A stretch of DNA of 64,000 bases from Bradyrhizobium sp. WSM1417 (GTDB lineage: Bacteria; Pseudomonadota; Alphaproteobacteria; Rhizobiales; Xanthobacteraceae), in the NCBI RefSeq assembly GCF_000515415.1, contig NZ_KI911783.1:1292392-1356391 (forward strand), written 5' to 3'. Positions within the stretch are counted from its first letter, which is position 1. Each line of letters begins with the position of its first letter. Both the position numbers and the translations under genes were made by a program. Positions 48,574 through 57,662 of this stretch are shown piece after piece. The notes below the pieces were generated by a model. It did no database searches. It saw only the letters and a list, made by a program, of their open reading frames with translations, and was not told the DNA's origin.

Positions 48574-49659
48574 TCACGCCGCCGCGCCCTGAGCGGCGAG
48601 CTGCGCGGCCTGATGCTCGGTGGTCAGCGCGTCGGTCAGTTCGCCCAGCGCTTCGCCCGCCATCACCTGCGGCAGCTTGTAGAGCGTCAAATTGATGCGG
48701 TGATCGGTGACGCGTCCCTGCGGAAAATTATAGGTGCGGATGCGCTCGCTGCGGTCGCCGGAGCCGACCTTCTCCTTGCGCTCGGCCGAGCGCGCCGCGT
48801 CGAGGCGTTGCTGCTCCGCGTCGTAGATGCGCGAGCGCAGGATGTTCATGGCGGACGCGCGATTCTTGTGCTGCGAGCGGCTGTCCTGCATCATCACCAC
48901 GATGCCGGTCGGGATGTGGGTGATGCGGATCGCCGATTCCGTCTTGTTGACGTGCTGGCCGCCGGCGCCTCCGGCGCGCATGGTCTCGATCCGCAAATCA
49001 TCGTTCCGGATCTCGACGTCGACCTCCTCTACCTCGGGCATCACCGCGACGGTGGCGGCGGATGTGTGGATGCGCCCCTGCGTCTCGGTGTCCGGCACGC
49101 GCTGCACCCGGTGCACGCCGGACTCGAATTTCAGCTTCGAGAACGCGCCGCGGCCCTGCACCTCCGCGATGATTTCCTTATAGCCGCCGACGCTGCCTTC
49201 GCTGGCCGAGATCACCTCGACCTTCCAGCCCTGCAGGGCCGCGAAGCGCTCGTACATCCGGAACAAATCGCCGGCGAACAGCGAAGCCTCGTCGCCGCCG
49301 GTGCCGGCGCGGATTTCCAGCACCACGTTGCGGTCGTCCATCGCGTCCTTCGGCAGCAGCGCGACGCGGATCTTCTGGACCAGCTCCTCGATCTTCTGCG
49401 TCAGCTCGCCGCGCTCGGCTTCCGCCATGGCGCGCATCTCCGCATCGGTCGCGGGATCGGCGATCAGTGCCTCGGTGTCGGCGAGCTCCTTGGCGGCCGA
49501 ACGATAGGTCTTGACCGCTTCGATCAGCGGCGTGAGCTCGGCGAGCTCACGCGTGATCTGCACATAGCGTTCGGAAGCGAGCTGACCGAGCGATTCGGCC
49601 TCCAGCGAGGCGTGATGCGCGAGCAGGACGTCCAGTTTGGCTTCGGGGAGTGACGACAT
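48574..49659 (-). CDS. prfA: Peptide chain release factor 1
   Basis: This 361-residue factor recognises UAA and UAG stops. Gly233-Gly234-Gln235 ([16 protein letters not shown]) is the catalytic GGQ motif at exactly the E. coli position. The anticodon-like loop with the PxT motif and [19 protein letters not shown] are typical of RF1. It follows ptsP by 57 bp. PrmC, which methylates Gln235, is on the same strand but 6.8 kb downstream, after an inserted block. Confidence 0.97.
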   Translation of the reverse strand: MSSLPEAKLDVLLAHHASLEAESLGQLASERYVQITRELAELTPLIEAVKTYRSAAKELADTEALIADPATDAEMRAMAEAERGELTQKIEELVQKIRVALLPKDAMDDRNVVLEIRAGTGGDEASLFAGDLFRMYERFAALQGWKVEVISASEGSVGGYKEIIAEVQGRGAFSKLKFESGVHRVQRVPDTETQGRIHTSAATVAVMPEVEEVDVEIRNDDLRIETMRAGGAGGQHVNKTESAIRITHIPTGIVVMMQDSRSQHKNRASAMNILRSRIYDAEQQRLDAARSAERKEKVGSGDRSERIRTYNFPQGRVTDHRINLTLYKLPQVMAGEALGELTDALTTEHQAAQLAAQGAAA

Positions 49660-49716
49660 CGGTTCAGGCTCAAAATGCGGGAAAGGGCGAGGCGGCGGGA
49701 AGGGGCGACAGGCCCG

Positions 49717-51984
49717 CTACAACGCCAGGCCTTCGGCCTCGGCAAATTCCGTCAGCTTCTGCCGGATCGAGACGCTGCCGGCGGGCGCGTCCAGCAACGG
49801 GCCGAGCATCGCTTCGGCTTTCTTGGCGTCGAGATCGATCACCATCGCTTTGACCGGGCCGAGCGCGGTGGCAGAGAGCGACAGCGAGCGATAGCCCATC
49901 GCGATCAGCGCCAGCGCGCCGATCGGCTTCGACGCCATCTCGCCGCAGAGCGACAGCGATTTCTTCGCGGCTTGCGTCTTGCTTGCGATGTCGCGCAGCG
50001 CGCGCAGGATCGGCGCCGACATGGTGTCGAAGCGCTCCGAAACTTTAGCGTTGCCGCGGTCGACCGCGAACAAGAACTGGAACAGATCGTTGGAGCCGAC
50101 CGAGATGAAGTCGACCTTCTTCAGGAGCTCGTCGAGCTGGTAGAGCAGCGCCGGCACCTCGACCATGGTGCCGATGTCGATTCTTTCAGGCAACGTGTGG
50201 CCGTGCTGGCGCAGATAGGTCAGCTCGCGTTCGACCAGCGCCTTCGCCGAATCGAATTCACCCACCTCCGAGATCATCGGGAACATGATGCGCAGCGCGC
50301 GGCCGCCGCCGGCGCGCAGCAGTGCGCGGATCTGGCCGCGCAACAGGCCGGGACGGTCGAGCCCGAGCCGGATCGCGCGCCATCCGAGCGCGGGATTCTC
50401 CTCGATCACCGCTTCCATATAAGGCAGCGCCTTGTCGCCGCCGATGTCGAGGGTGCGGAAGGTGACGGGCTTCGTACCGGCGGCATCCAGCACGGTGCGG
50501 TAGAGCGCGAGCTGGTCGCTGGTGCGCGGCAGGCTCTGGCCGACCATGAATTGCAGCTCGGTGCGGAACAGGCCGATGCCGGCGCTGCCGGTGTCTTCGA
50601 TATGCGGCAGGTCGATCGCGAGACCCGCATTGATCATCAGCTCGACCTTCTGGCCGTCTTTGGTGACGCAGGGCAGGTCGCGCAACGCCAGATACTGCGC
50701 TTGGCGGCGGGCGCGGAAGCGCACGCGCTCTGCGAAGGCCGCTTCGACCTCCTGCGATGGGCGCACATAGATCATGCCGGAGGTGCCGTCGACGATGACG
50801 GCGTCGCCGGGATCGGCGATACCAGGCGCGTTCGGGACTTCGCCGACCGCGGGAATGCCGAGCGCGCGCGCCACGATCGAGACGTGGGAATTGGCGGTGC
50901 CTTCCTCCAATATGATGCCGCGCAGGCGCTTGCGGTCGTAGTCGAGCAGCGCCGCCGGGCCCATCGCGCGCGCGATGACGATGGCATTGTCGGGCAATTG
51001 TTCGCGTGACGGCGCGTGATCCTGGCCGACCAGCTGCCGCATCAGGCGATAGCCGAGATCCTCGAGATCATGCAGCCGGTCACGCAAATAGGGATCGGTC
51101 GAGCGCAGCATGCGCGCGCGGGTGTCGGATTGCACACGCTCGACGGCAGCTTCCGCCGTGAGGCCGGTGGCGACCGCCTCGTGCAGCTTGTGCGACCAGC
51201 CCTGGTCGTTGGCGAACATGCGGTAGGCTTCCAGCACCTCGCGATGCTCGCCGCCTTCCGCGACGTCGCCGCGCTCCAGCATGCGGTCGAGATCGGCGCG
51301 CAGCTTGGCGAGCGCGGTGTCGAGCCGCTTGATCTCCTTCGGCAAGTCCTCGGCGATGTAGTCCTTGATGACGACGCGCGGCTCGTGCAGCACGACATGG
51401 CCGAGCGCGATGCCTTCCGACAGGATGGCGCCGACCTTCTGCGACGAATGGCGCGCCGCGGGCTCATGGCCCGGCTGGGCCAGCGCAGACAGCTCGCCGG
51501 AGGCGATCAGCTCCGCCAGCACCATCGCGGTGGTCTGAAGCGCCTCGAGCTCCTCCTCGACATAGTTGCGCTTGGCGCGGTTCTGCACCACCAGCACGCC
51601 GAGCGTGTTGCCGGCCCGCAGGATCGGCACGCCGAGGAAGGAGTGGTAGATCTCTTCGCCGGTCTCCGGGCGGAACGAGAAGGCCGGATGGCTCTGCGCA
51701 TCGCTCAGGTTGAGCGGGGTTGCCTCGCTGGCGACCAGGCCGACAAGGCCCTCATGGGCGCTGAGCACGGTGTGGTGCACCGCCTCGCGGTTGAGGCCTT
51801 CAGTGGCATAGAGCTCGAGCGTGTTGTCGACGCGCAGCACATAGACCGAGCACACCTCGGCCACCATGTTGGCCGCGATCAGCACCACGATCTTGTCGAG
51901 CCGCTCCTGGGCCGAGACCTGCTCCGCCATGGTTTCGCGGAGCCGTCTCAACAAGACGCGGGGACCTCCCGACGCGCTCCGCAT
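49717..51984 (-). CDS. ptsP: Phosphoenolpyruvate-protein phosphotransferase PtsP (enzyme I-Ntr)
   Basis: This 755-residue first enzyme of the nitrogen PTS has a GAF domain (residues ~20-160), then the PTS enzyme I region. Its phospho-accepting His is His367 (EEGTANSHVSIVARAL). The PEP-binding domain runs through GIGLFRTELQFM and FRTLDIGGDKALPY to VGSNDLFQFLFAVDR. It passes phosphate to NPr and EIIA-Ntr, signalling nitrogen and potassium state. It lies between lysC and prfA, the usual order in Rhizobiales. Start at 51984 has GGAGGAG upstream; an ATG at 51930 is an alternative. Confidence 0.96.
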   Translation of the reverse strand: MRSASGGPRVLLRRLRETMAEQVSAQERLDKIVVLIAANMVAEVCSVYVLRVDNTLELYATEGLNREAVHHTVLSAHEGLVGLVASEATPLNLSDAQSHPAFSFRPETGEEIYHSFLGVPILRAGNTLGVLVVQNRAKRNYVEEELEALQTTAMVLAELIASGELSALAQPGHEPAARHSSQKVGAILSEGIALGHVVLHEPRVVIKDYIAEDLPKEIKRLDTALAKLRADLDRMLERGDVAEGGEHREVLEAYRMFANDQGWSHKLHEAVATGLTAEAAVERVQSDTRARMLRSTDPYLRDRLHDLEDLGYRLMRQLVGQDHAPSREQLPDNAIVIARAMGPAALLDYDRKRLRGIILEEGTANSHVSIVARALGIPAVGEVPNAPGIADPGDAVIVDGTSGMIYVRPSQEVEAAFAERVRFRARRQAQYLALRDLPCVTKDGQKVELMINAGLAIDLPHIEDTGSAGIGLFRTELQFMVGQSLPRTSDQLALYRTVLDAAGTKPVTFRTLDIGGDKALPYMEAVIEENPALGWRAIRLGLDRPGLLRGQIRALLRAGGGRALRIMFPMISEVGEFDSAKALVERELTYLRQHGHTLPERIDIGTMVEVPALLYQLDELLKKVDFISVGSNDLFQFLFAVDRGNAKVSERFDTMSAPILRALRDIASKTQAAKKSLSLCGEMASKPIGALALIAMGYRSLSLSATALGPVKAMVIDLDAKKAEAMLGPLLDAPAGSVSIRQKLTEFAEAEGLAL

Positions 51985-52253
51985 GAACCGTCAATCTCCT
52001 CCGTCTGCCGGGGCCGAAAGGACCCGCGGCGGCTCGCCCAGAAATCCAGAAAAACAACAAATTTGCTCGTCCGTCGCCAGCCCCGGCGGTTGCCTGGGCC
52101 GAATCAGCACCGCCTCAACTGGGGCACAGTTTCTGGCAGCCCACCCTGTTCGCCGTATAGCGAATTGGGGCTTGTTTTGCCAAGCAAAACGCCTGCCAAA
52201 CGCGAAAGTGTGGAGACCTCAGCGTTTGCTGCGACCGCTAAGAGAAAATTAGC

Positions 52254-53510
52254 CTAAGCCTGATCGAGACCGTAGAGCGTATGCAGGGTGCGCACCGCAA
52301 GCTCGGTATAGGCGGTGTCGATCAGAACCGAGAATTTGATCTCGGAGGTTGTAATGGCCCGGATGTTGATATTCCGTCCTGCGAGGGCCGAGAACGCCTG
52401 GGCGGCAACGCCGGCATGGCTGCGCATGCCGCTGCCGATCACTGATATCTTGGCGACATCGGTCGCGGTGTCGAGCCGGGCATAATTGATCTGGCTCTTG
52501 GCCGCGGTGATCGTCTCCTTGGCCCTGGTGTAGTCGGCGGCCGGGACCGTGAAGGTGAGGTCGGTGGTCTTGCCGTCCTCGGAGACGTTCTGCACGATCA
52601 TGTCGACGTTGATGTTGGCATCCGCGAGCGGGCCGAAGATCGACGCCGCCACGCCGGGCTTGTCCTCGATCTGGCGGACCGAGATCTGGGCCTCGTCCTT
52701 CGAAAAGGCGATGCCGGTGACGACGTGGCTTTCCATGATCTCCTCCTCGCTGCAGATCAGCGTGCCGGGCGGCTGGTTGGCATGCGGGTCGATGTCCTCG
52801 GGCTTGTCGAAGCTCGAGCGGACGAAAATCGGCATGTTGTGGACCATGCCGAGTTCCACCGAGCGGACCTGGAGCACCTTGGCGCCCTGGGAGGCCAGCT
52901 CCAGCATGTCTTCGAACGCGATCTTGTCGAGCCGGCGCGCCTTCGGCACGATTCGCGGATCTGTGGTGTAGACACCGTCGACGTCGGTGTAGATGTCGCA
53001 GCGGTCCGCCTTGACGGCGGCGGCGATTGCCACGGCCGAGGTGTCGGAGCCGCCGCGGCCAAGCGTGGTGATGCGGTTGGTCTCGGGGTTGATGCCCTGG
53101 AAGCCGGCGATCACGGCGACTTCCTTGCGTTCCCTGAAGCGCTTGATGATCTCGCTGCCGTCGATGCCCTCGATTCGGGCCGAAGCATGGGCGTCGCTGG
53201 TCGTGATCGGGATCTGCCAACCCTGCCAGGAGCGGGCCTGGATACCCATGCCCTGAAGCACGATGGCAAGCAGGCCAGACGTCACCTGTTCGCCCGAGGC
53301 GACCACGGCGTCGTATTCGCGCGCGTCGTGCATCGGCGAGGCCTCGGTGCACCAGGCCACCAGCTCGTTGGTTTTACCGGACATCGCCGAGACGACCACG
53401 GCCACTTCATGGCCGGCGTCGACCTCACGCTTCACATGGCGTGCGACGTTGCGGATACGTTCGATGTTGGCGACGGATGTGCCGCCGAATTTCATCACGA
53501 GGCGGCTCAT
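52254..53510 (-). CDS. lysC: Aspartokinase
   Basis: This 418-residue enzyme phosphorylates aspartate, the entry to lysine, threonine and methionine. It has the N-terminal kinase motif RLVMKFGGTSVANIERI, GRGGSDTSAVAIAAAVKAD and two ACT domains from ~265 on (including GMRSHAGVAAQAFSALA) for feedback control by lysine/threonine. It is separated from ptsP by a 269-base spacer that contains only a weak AT-rich hairpin (52174-52190). It supplies precursors for the metY/metA pathway. Confidence 0.96.
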   Translation of the reverse strand: MSRLVMKFGGTSVANIERIRNVARHVKREVDAGHEVAVVVSAMSGKTNELVAWCTEASPMHDAREYDAVVASGEQVTSGLLAIVLQGMGIQARSWQGWQIPITTSDAHASARIEGIDGSEIIKRFRERKEVAVIAGFQGINPETNRITTLGRGGSDTSAVAIAAAVKADRCDIYTDVDGVYTTDPRIVPKARRLDKIAFEDMLELASQGAKVLQVRSVELGMVHNMPIFVRSSFDKPEDIDPHANQPPGTLICSEEEIMESHVVTGIAFSKDEAQISVRQIEDKPGVAASIFGPLADANINVDMIVQNVSEDGKTTDLTFTVPAADYTRAKETITAAKSQINYARLDTATDVAKISVIGSGMRSHAGVAAQAFSALAGRNINIRAITTSEIKFSVLIDTAYTELAVRTLHTLYGLDQA

Positions 53511-53660
53511 GACGACGCGTGCATTCCTTCATAAGGATCAGTATGGTGGCCCGCACTGGACGGGCCTCGCGGACACCGACCGCGCGTATACATAGCGGCG
53601 GGGCCGGGGGCAAGCGGGTTCCTGCGGGGCAGGGTGCGGGGTAGTGGGTTAACCGAGATC

Positions 53661-54128
53661 ATGGCGCGCTATATCGACGAGATCCTGCAGCCTGGCGAGA
53701 AGGTGCTGTATTCGACCAATGCGCACTGGATCTTCTATTTTCCGGCGATCCTGGCCTGGATCGTGGCGCTGGTCCTGTTCGTCCTGTCCCGGCAAACCAT
53801 CGTCGAGGGGCTTGTCCTGCTCTGTCTCGTCGCGGCCGGCCTGGTGGCTCTGGCGGCGCTGTACTGGACCGTGAAGGGCTGGTTCCATCGCTTTACCACC
53901 GAGACCGACGTGACCAATTTGCGGGTCGTGCACAAGACCGGCTTCATCAAGCGCCGCACCTTCGAGATGGCGCTGGACAAGGTCGAGAGCGTCGATGTGA
54001 ATCAGACCATTCTCGGACGTATTCTCAACTATGGCGATGTGACCATCAATGGCGTGGGGGAAGGTCGCGAAACCATCCGGACCATCGCCTCGCCGCTCGC
54101 CTTCCGCAGTTCGATCACCACGCGGTAG
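53661..54128 (+). CDS. PH domain-containing membrane protein (bPH2/YdbS-like)
   Basis: This 155-residue protein has two membrane segments (HWIFYFPAILAWIVALVLFVL in part, then ~residues 45-65) followed by a bacterial PH domain (TETDVTNLRVVHKTGFIKRRTFEMALDKVESVDV in part, GRILNYGDVTINGVGEG). It resembles YdbS/DUF304 proteins. The ATG at 53661 starts the protein at the family's usual place. Function is unknown. It is transcribed divergently from lysC and is followed after 14 bp by ubiG. Confidence 0.88.
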   Translation: MARYIDEILQPGEKVLYSTNAHWIFYFPAILAWIVALVLFVLSRQTIVEGLVLLCLVAAGLVALAALYWTVKGWFHRFTTETDVTNLRVVHKTGFIKRRTFEMALDKVESVDVNQTILGRILNYGDVTINGVGEGRETIRTIASPLAFRSSITTR

Positions 54129-54142
54129 GACCGCGCGTAACC

Positions 54143-54916
54143 ATGAGCATGCAGCAAGATACTTCCGCAACCGCAAGCCCGCAGCCGGGCTCGACCGTCG
54201 ACGCCGCCGAGATCGCGAAATTCTCAAAACTTTCGGCCGAATGGTGGGACCCCAACGGCAAGATGGCGCCGCTGCACCGGATCAACCCGCTGCGGCTCGG
54301 CTACATCCGCGACGCCGCCTGCCGCAAGTTCGAGCGCAATTTGCGCAGCCTCAACTGCCTCGGCGGTCTGCGCGTGCTCGACATCGGCTGCGGCGCCGGC
54401 CTGCTCTGCGAGCCGCTGTCGCGCCTGGGCGCGCAGGTCATCGGCGTCGATCCGTCGGTCAGCAACATCGCGGCCGCGAAGCTGCATGCCGACAAGGCGC
54501 ATCTCGCGATCGACTATCGCTGCACCACGGTTGAGGAGATCGACCCGCGCGAGCGCTTCGACATCGTGCTGGCGATGGAGGTGGTCGAGCACGTCGTCGA
54601 CGTCGGCGTTTTCCTGAAGCGCTGCGCCGCGATGCTGAAGCCGAACGGCCTGATGGTGGTCTCGACGCTGAACAGGAACTGGAAGAGCTTTGCGCTCGCC
54701 ATCGTCGGCGCCGAATACGTCCTGCGCTGGCTGCCGCGCGGCACCCACGAGTGGAACAAGTTCGTCACCCCTGATGAGCTGACGAAATACCTGCTCGACA
54801 ACCGCTTGGTGATCACCGAGCAGACCGGCGTCGTCTACTCACCCTTCGCCGACAAATGGACCCTCTCGTCAGACATGGACGTGAACTACATGGTGGTGGC
54901 GGAAGGCATGGTGTGA
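54143..54916 (+). CDS. ubiG: 3-demethylubiquinone-9 3-O-methyltransferase
   Basis: This SAM-dependent enzyme does both O-methylations of ubiquinone synthesis. The 257 residues show EIAKFSKLSAEWWDPNGKMAPLHRIN (in part), the SAM loop VLDIGCGAGLLCEPLSRLGA, VLAMEVVEHVVD, and the C-terminal WNKFVTPDELTKYL, all characteristic of UbiG. It starts 14 bases after the PH-domain gene and is probably co-transcribed with it. Downstream is a family D-type hairpin. Confidence 0.96.
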   Translation: MSMQQDTSATASPQPGSTVDAAEIAKFSKLSAEWWDPNGKMAPLHRINPLRLGYIRDAACRKFERNLRSLNCLGGLRVLDIGCGAGLLCEPLSRLGAQVIGVDPSVSNIAAAKLHADKAHLAIDYRCTTVEEIDPRERFDIVLAMEVVEHVVDVGVFLKRCAAMLKPNGLMVVSTLNRNWKSFALAIVGAEYVLRWLPRGTHEWNKFVTPDELTKYLLDNRLVITEQTGVVYSPFADKWTLSSDMDVNYMVVAEGMV

Positions 54917-54941
54917 GGCCGCGCCGCTTCCAAACATTCGG

Positions 54942-54980
54942 CGTCGTCCTGGATCTGCGCTTCGCTTGTTCAGGACGACG
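54942..54980. repeat. Short hairpin repeat after ubiG
   Basis: CGTCGTCCTG and CAGGACGACG form a perfect 10-bp inverted repeat with a 19-base loop containing GCGCTTCGC. It is a short relative of repeat families C and D. It lies 25 bases past the ubiG stop. Confidence 0.7.
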
Positions 54981-55086
54981 GTTGAGTTCGGCGAAAGCAT
55001 CGCTCCTATGACGTGGGCGTGATTGACCTGCTTGAGTCCTGGCGGCACGTTGGCCGCAATCATTTGGCCCTCCCACCCATTTCCCC

Positions 55087-55986
55087 ATGTTCACCATCGC
55101 CAGCCTCTGGATTCCCTTCACCGTCATTGCCGCGCTCGGCCAGGTCGCGCGCAATGCGATGCAGCGGTCGCTGACGAAGCCGCTGGGGACCTGGGGCGCA
55201 ACCAATATCCGCTTCCTGTTCGGCTTTCCGTTCTCGCTGCTGTTTCTCGCGGTGGTGCTGGCCGCCACCGGCGATCATCTCGGCATGCCGCCTGGTGTGT
55301 TCTGGCCCTGGCTGCTGCTCGGCGCGCTCAGCCAGATCGTTGCGACCGGCCTGATGCTGCTCGCCATGAACGACCGCTCCTTCGTGGTGACGACGGCTTA
55401 TTTGAAAACCGAGGCGATCCAGACCGCCATCTTCGGCTTCGTCTTTCTCGGCGATCACCTGACCTGGCTCAAGGTGCTGGCGATCGTGATCGCGACAATC
55501 GGTGTCGTCATCACCGCGCTGCGGCCCGGTGGCGAGAAGAGTTTTGCCGAATTGAAACCGACGATCACCGGCCTCGTCGCGGCGGCAGCGTTCGCGTTAT
55601 CAGCGGTCGGCTTCCGCGGCGCCATCATCAACGTGCCTGATGTCTCGTTCGTGACGGCGGCATCGTTCACGCTGGTGCTCGGCCTGTTCGTGCAGACGCT
55701 GATCCTTACCGTCTACCTGCTCTGGCGCGCGCCAAAAGTGCTTCAGGGCATCCTCTCGATGTGGCGGCCCTCAATGCTCGCCGGCTTCATGGGCGCGTTC
55801 GCCTCGCAGTTCTGGTTCCTGGCGTTCGCGCTGACGGCCGCCGCCAATGTCCGCACCCTCGCTTTAATCGAGGTGCTGTTCGCGCAAGGCGTGGCGTACT
55901 ATTCGTTCAAGCAGCCGATCGCGCCGCGCGAGATTCTTGGCATCGCGCTGATCGTGGTTGGCGTCGCAGTGCTGGTGGGAGTCTAA
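55087..55986 (+). CDS. EamA-family (DMT) transporter
   Basis: This 299-residue membrane protein has about ten membrane segments in two EamA units, including SLLFLAVVLAATGD, FGFVFLGDHLTWLKVLAIVI in part, and a C-terminal EVLFAQGVAYYSFKQPIAPREI. Substrate unknown; it is distinct from the exporter at 36525. Its stop overlaps by four bases the stop of the convergent DUF1178 gene. Confidence 0.9.
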   Translation: MFTIASLWIPFTVIAALGQVARNAMQRSLTKPLGTWGATNIRFLFGFPFSLLFLAVVLAATGDHLGMPPGVFWPWLLLGALSQIVATGLMLLAMNDRSFVVTTAYLKTEAIQTAIFGFVFLGDHLTWLKVLAIVIATIGVVITALRPGGEKSFAELKPTITGLVAAAAFALSAVGFRGAIINVPDVSFVTAASFTLVLGLFVQTLILTVYLLWRAPKVLQGILSMWRPSMLAGFMGAFASQFWFLAFALTAAANVRTLALIEVLFAQGVAYYSFKQPIAPREILGIALIVVGVAVLVGV

Positions 55987-56468
55987 TTCCGATCTTCCGG
56001 CAGCGTCGGCAGCGGAGAGACCTCGATGCCTTCCTCGATCAGCGACTTGGCCTCGTCGGGTGAGGCCTCGCCGTAGATCGGACGGTGCGCCTTGTCGCCG
56101 TAATGCATCGCGCGGGCTTCATTGGCGAATCGCTCACCGACATTGTCGGCGTTCTTCACGATGTGATCGCGCAGCTCTTTGAGCTTGGCACGCAGCTCGC
56201 GCTCCTGCGCCATCAACAGCGAGGTCGGTGCGGATTGCGCAGCCTCGGGCGTGGTCGTCGTGGCGGTGGGCTCAGGCGGCGGCGTGGCGCGTCCGCGGCC
56301 CTTCTTGCCGACGATGCGCGGCGCCATGATCGCCTTGTCGACCTTGGCCGAGCCGCAGATCGGACAGGTCACGAGCTTGCGCTTCACTTGAGAATCGTAC
56401 GCGGCCGAGCTCTGGAACCAACTCTCGAAGTCGTGGCTCCGGTCGCAGCGGAGCGCGTAGCGGATCAT
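55983..56468 (-). CDS. DUF1178 family protein
   Basis: This 161-residue protein begins MIRYALRCDRSHDFESWFQS and has a CPICGS pair near residue 35, as in DUF1178. The C-terminal half (RAKLKELRDHIVKNADNVGERFANEAR in part, YGEASPDEAKSLIEEGIEV) is also family-typical. A Pro/Thr-rich linker lies between. No function is known to me. Its ATG overlaps the TGA of the upstream nitrilase-family gene (ATGA), so the genes are translationally coupled. Confidence 0.9.
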   Translation of the reverse strand: MIRYALRCDRSHDFESWFQSSAAYDSQVKRKLVTCPICGSAKVDKAIMAPRIVGKKGRGRATPPPEPTATTTTPEAAQSAPTSLLMAQERELRAKLKELRDHIVKNADNVGERFANEARAMHYGDKAHRPIYGEASPDEAKSLIEEGIEVSPLPTLPEDRN

Positions 56469-57343
56469 GCCGATCCCCGCACCAGGTGCAGATGGTCCGG
56501 CCCCGCCTTGGGGTCGGCGACGCCGAAGCGGCGTCCGTGCTGGAGCGAGGGGATCGCGCGGCGCGCGATCTCGACCTTGGCGGGATCGATTTTCGCCATG
56601 ATGATGCCGGGCTCGACATCGCCCTCGGCGAGGATCTCGCCCCAGGGATCGATGATCAGGGAATGGCCATAGGTCTCGCGCTTGTTCTCGTGCAGGCCTG
56701 CCTGCGCCGCGGCGAAGATGAAGCACCCGGTCTCGATCGCGCGCGCACGCAACAGCACGTGCCAATGCGCTTCACCGGTCTTGCGGGTGAAGGCCGAAGG
56801 TACCGTGATGAAGTACGCGCCGCTTTCGGCCAGCGCGCGGTAGAGCGCGGGGAAGCGCACGTCATAACAGATCGTCAGCCCGACGCGGCCCCAGGGCAGG
56901 TCGGAGATCACGGCCGTCTCGCCCGGCTGGTAATTGGCGGATTCGCGATAGCTCTCGCCGTCAGGCAGCTCGATATCGAACATGTGGATCTTGTCGTAGC
57001 TCGCGAGCACATTGCCCTCGGGCCCGATCAGGAACGAACGGTTGACCGCTTTCTCGTCCGAAAAGCGCAGCGCCAGCGAGCCGACATGGATGTGGATCTT
57101 CAGTTCCGCCGCGAGCGCCCGGTATGCCTTCAGCGAGGTGTCGTCGTCTTGGCTCTGGAGGTGCTCGAACAGGGCCTTGCGGTTGAGCTGCATCATGTTG
57201 CTGACTTCGGGCGTCTGCACGTAGTCGGCGCCATTGGCCGCAGCCTGGCGGATCAGCCGGGTGGCCTGCGCGAGGCTCGGCTCCGGCATCAGGCCGGTGC
57301 GCATCTGCACCATCGCCGCCGTGAAGGTCCTGTTGTCGGTCAT
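56465..57343 (-). CDS. Carbon-nitrogen hydrolase (Nit1/NIT2-like omega-amidase type)
   Basis: This 292-residue nitrilase-superfamily enzyme has the Glu-Lys-Cys triad: Glu in YVQTPEVSNMM, Lys in SYDKIHMFDIEL, Cys in GLTICYDVRFPALYR. The RARAIETGCFIFAAAQ segment and the C-terminal RARAIPSLQHGRR match Nit1/Nit2-like amidases, which repair deaminated glutathione or act as omega-amidases. A glutaredoxin gene sits directly upstream, overlapping by four bases, which fits a glutathione-related role; this is inference. Confidence 0.93.
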   Translation of the reverse strand: MTDNRTFTAAMVQMRTGLMPEPSLAQATRLIRQAAANGADYVQTPEVSNMMQLNRKALFEHLQSQDDDTSLKAYRALAAELKIHIHVGSLALRFSDEKAVNRSFLIGPEGNVLASYDKIHMFDIELPDGESYRESANYQPGETAVISDLPWGRVGLTICYDVRFPALYRALAESGAYFITVPSAFTRKTGEAHWHVLLRARAIETGCFIFAAAQAGLHENKRETYGHSLIIDPWGEILAEGDVEPGIIMAKIDPAKVEIARRAIPSLQHGRRFGVADPKAGPDHLHLVRGSA

Positions 57344-57633
57344 GACTCCGCCTTGACGCTTTCGAGCATGGCGTCGAGCTTGCCTTCACGATCGAGCGCG
57401 TAGAGCTCGTCGCAGCCTCCGACATGGGTTCCGCCGATCCAGATCTGCGGGAAGGTCGAGCCCTCGCCGGCGCGATCGTACATCTCCTGGCGCCAGGACG
57501 TGTTCTTCGCGATATCGAACTCCGTGAAGGTCGCCTTCTTGCGGGTCAGCAGCGACTTGGCCGCGGAACAATAGCCGCAGCCCGGCCTCGTGTAGATCTC
57601 GACAGCAGCGGTCATCTTGTCTGGCGCTTTCAT
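57340..57633 (-). CDS. grxC: Glutaredoxin 3
   Basis: This 97-residue dithiol glutaredoxin has its active site CGYC at residues 19-22 (the common form is CPYC), the cis-Pro in STFPQIWIGGTHVGGCDEL and the GG pair for glutathione binding. It reduces protein disulfides with glutathione. An internal ATG at 57615 would give a 91-residue protein of equally normal length; neither start has a strong ribosome site. It is the middle of the comF-grxC-amidase-DUF1178 run on the minus strand. Confidence 0.94.
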   Translation of the reverse strand: MKAPDKMTAAVEIYTRPGCGYCSAAKSLLTRKKATFTEFDIAKNTSWRQEMYDRAGEGSTFPQIWIGGTHVGGCDELYALDREGKLDAMLESVKAES

Positions 57634-57662
57634 GTCATGAATTCATTGAATTATATGGGACT

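Noticed and set aside
52174..52190. Hairpin GTTTTGC-CAA-GCAAAAC in the lysC-ptsP spacer as a terminator
   Set aside because: The stem is AT-rich and no T tract follows on the transcribed strand.
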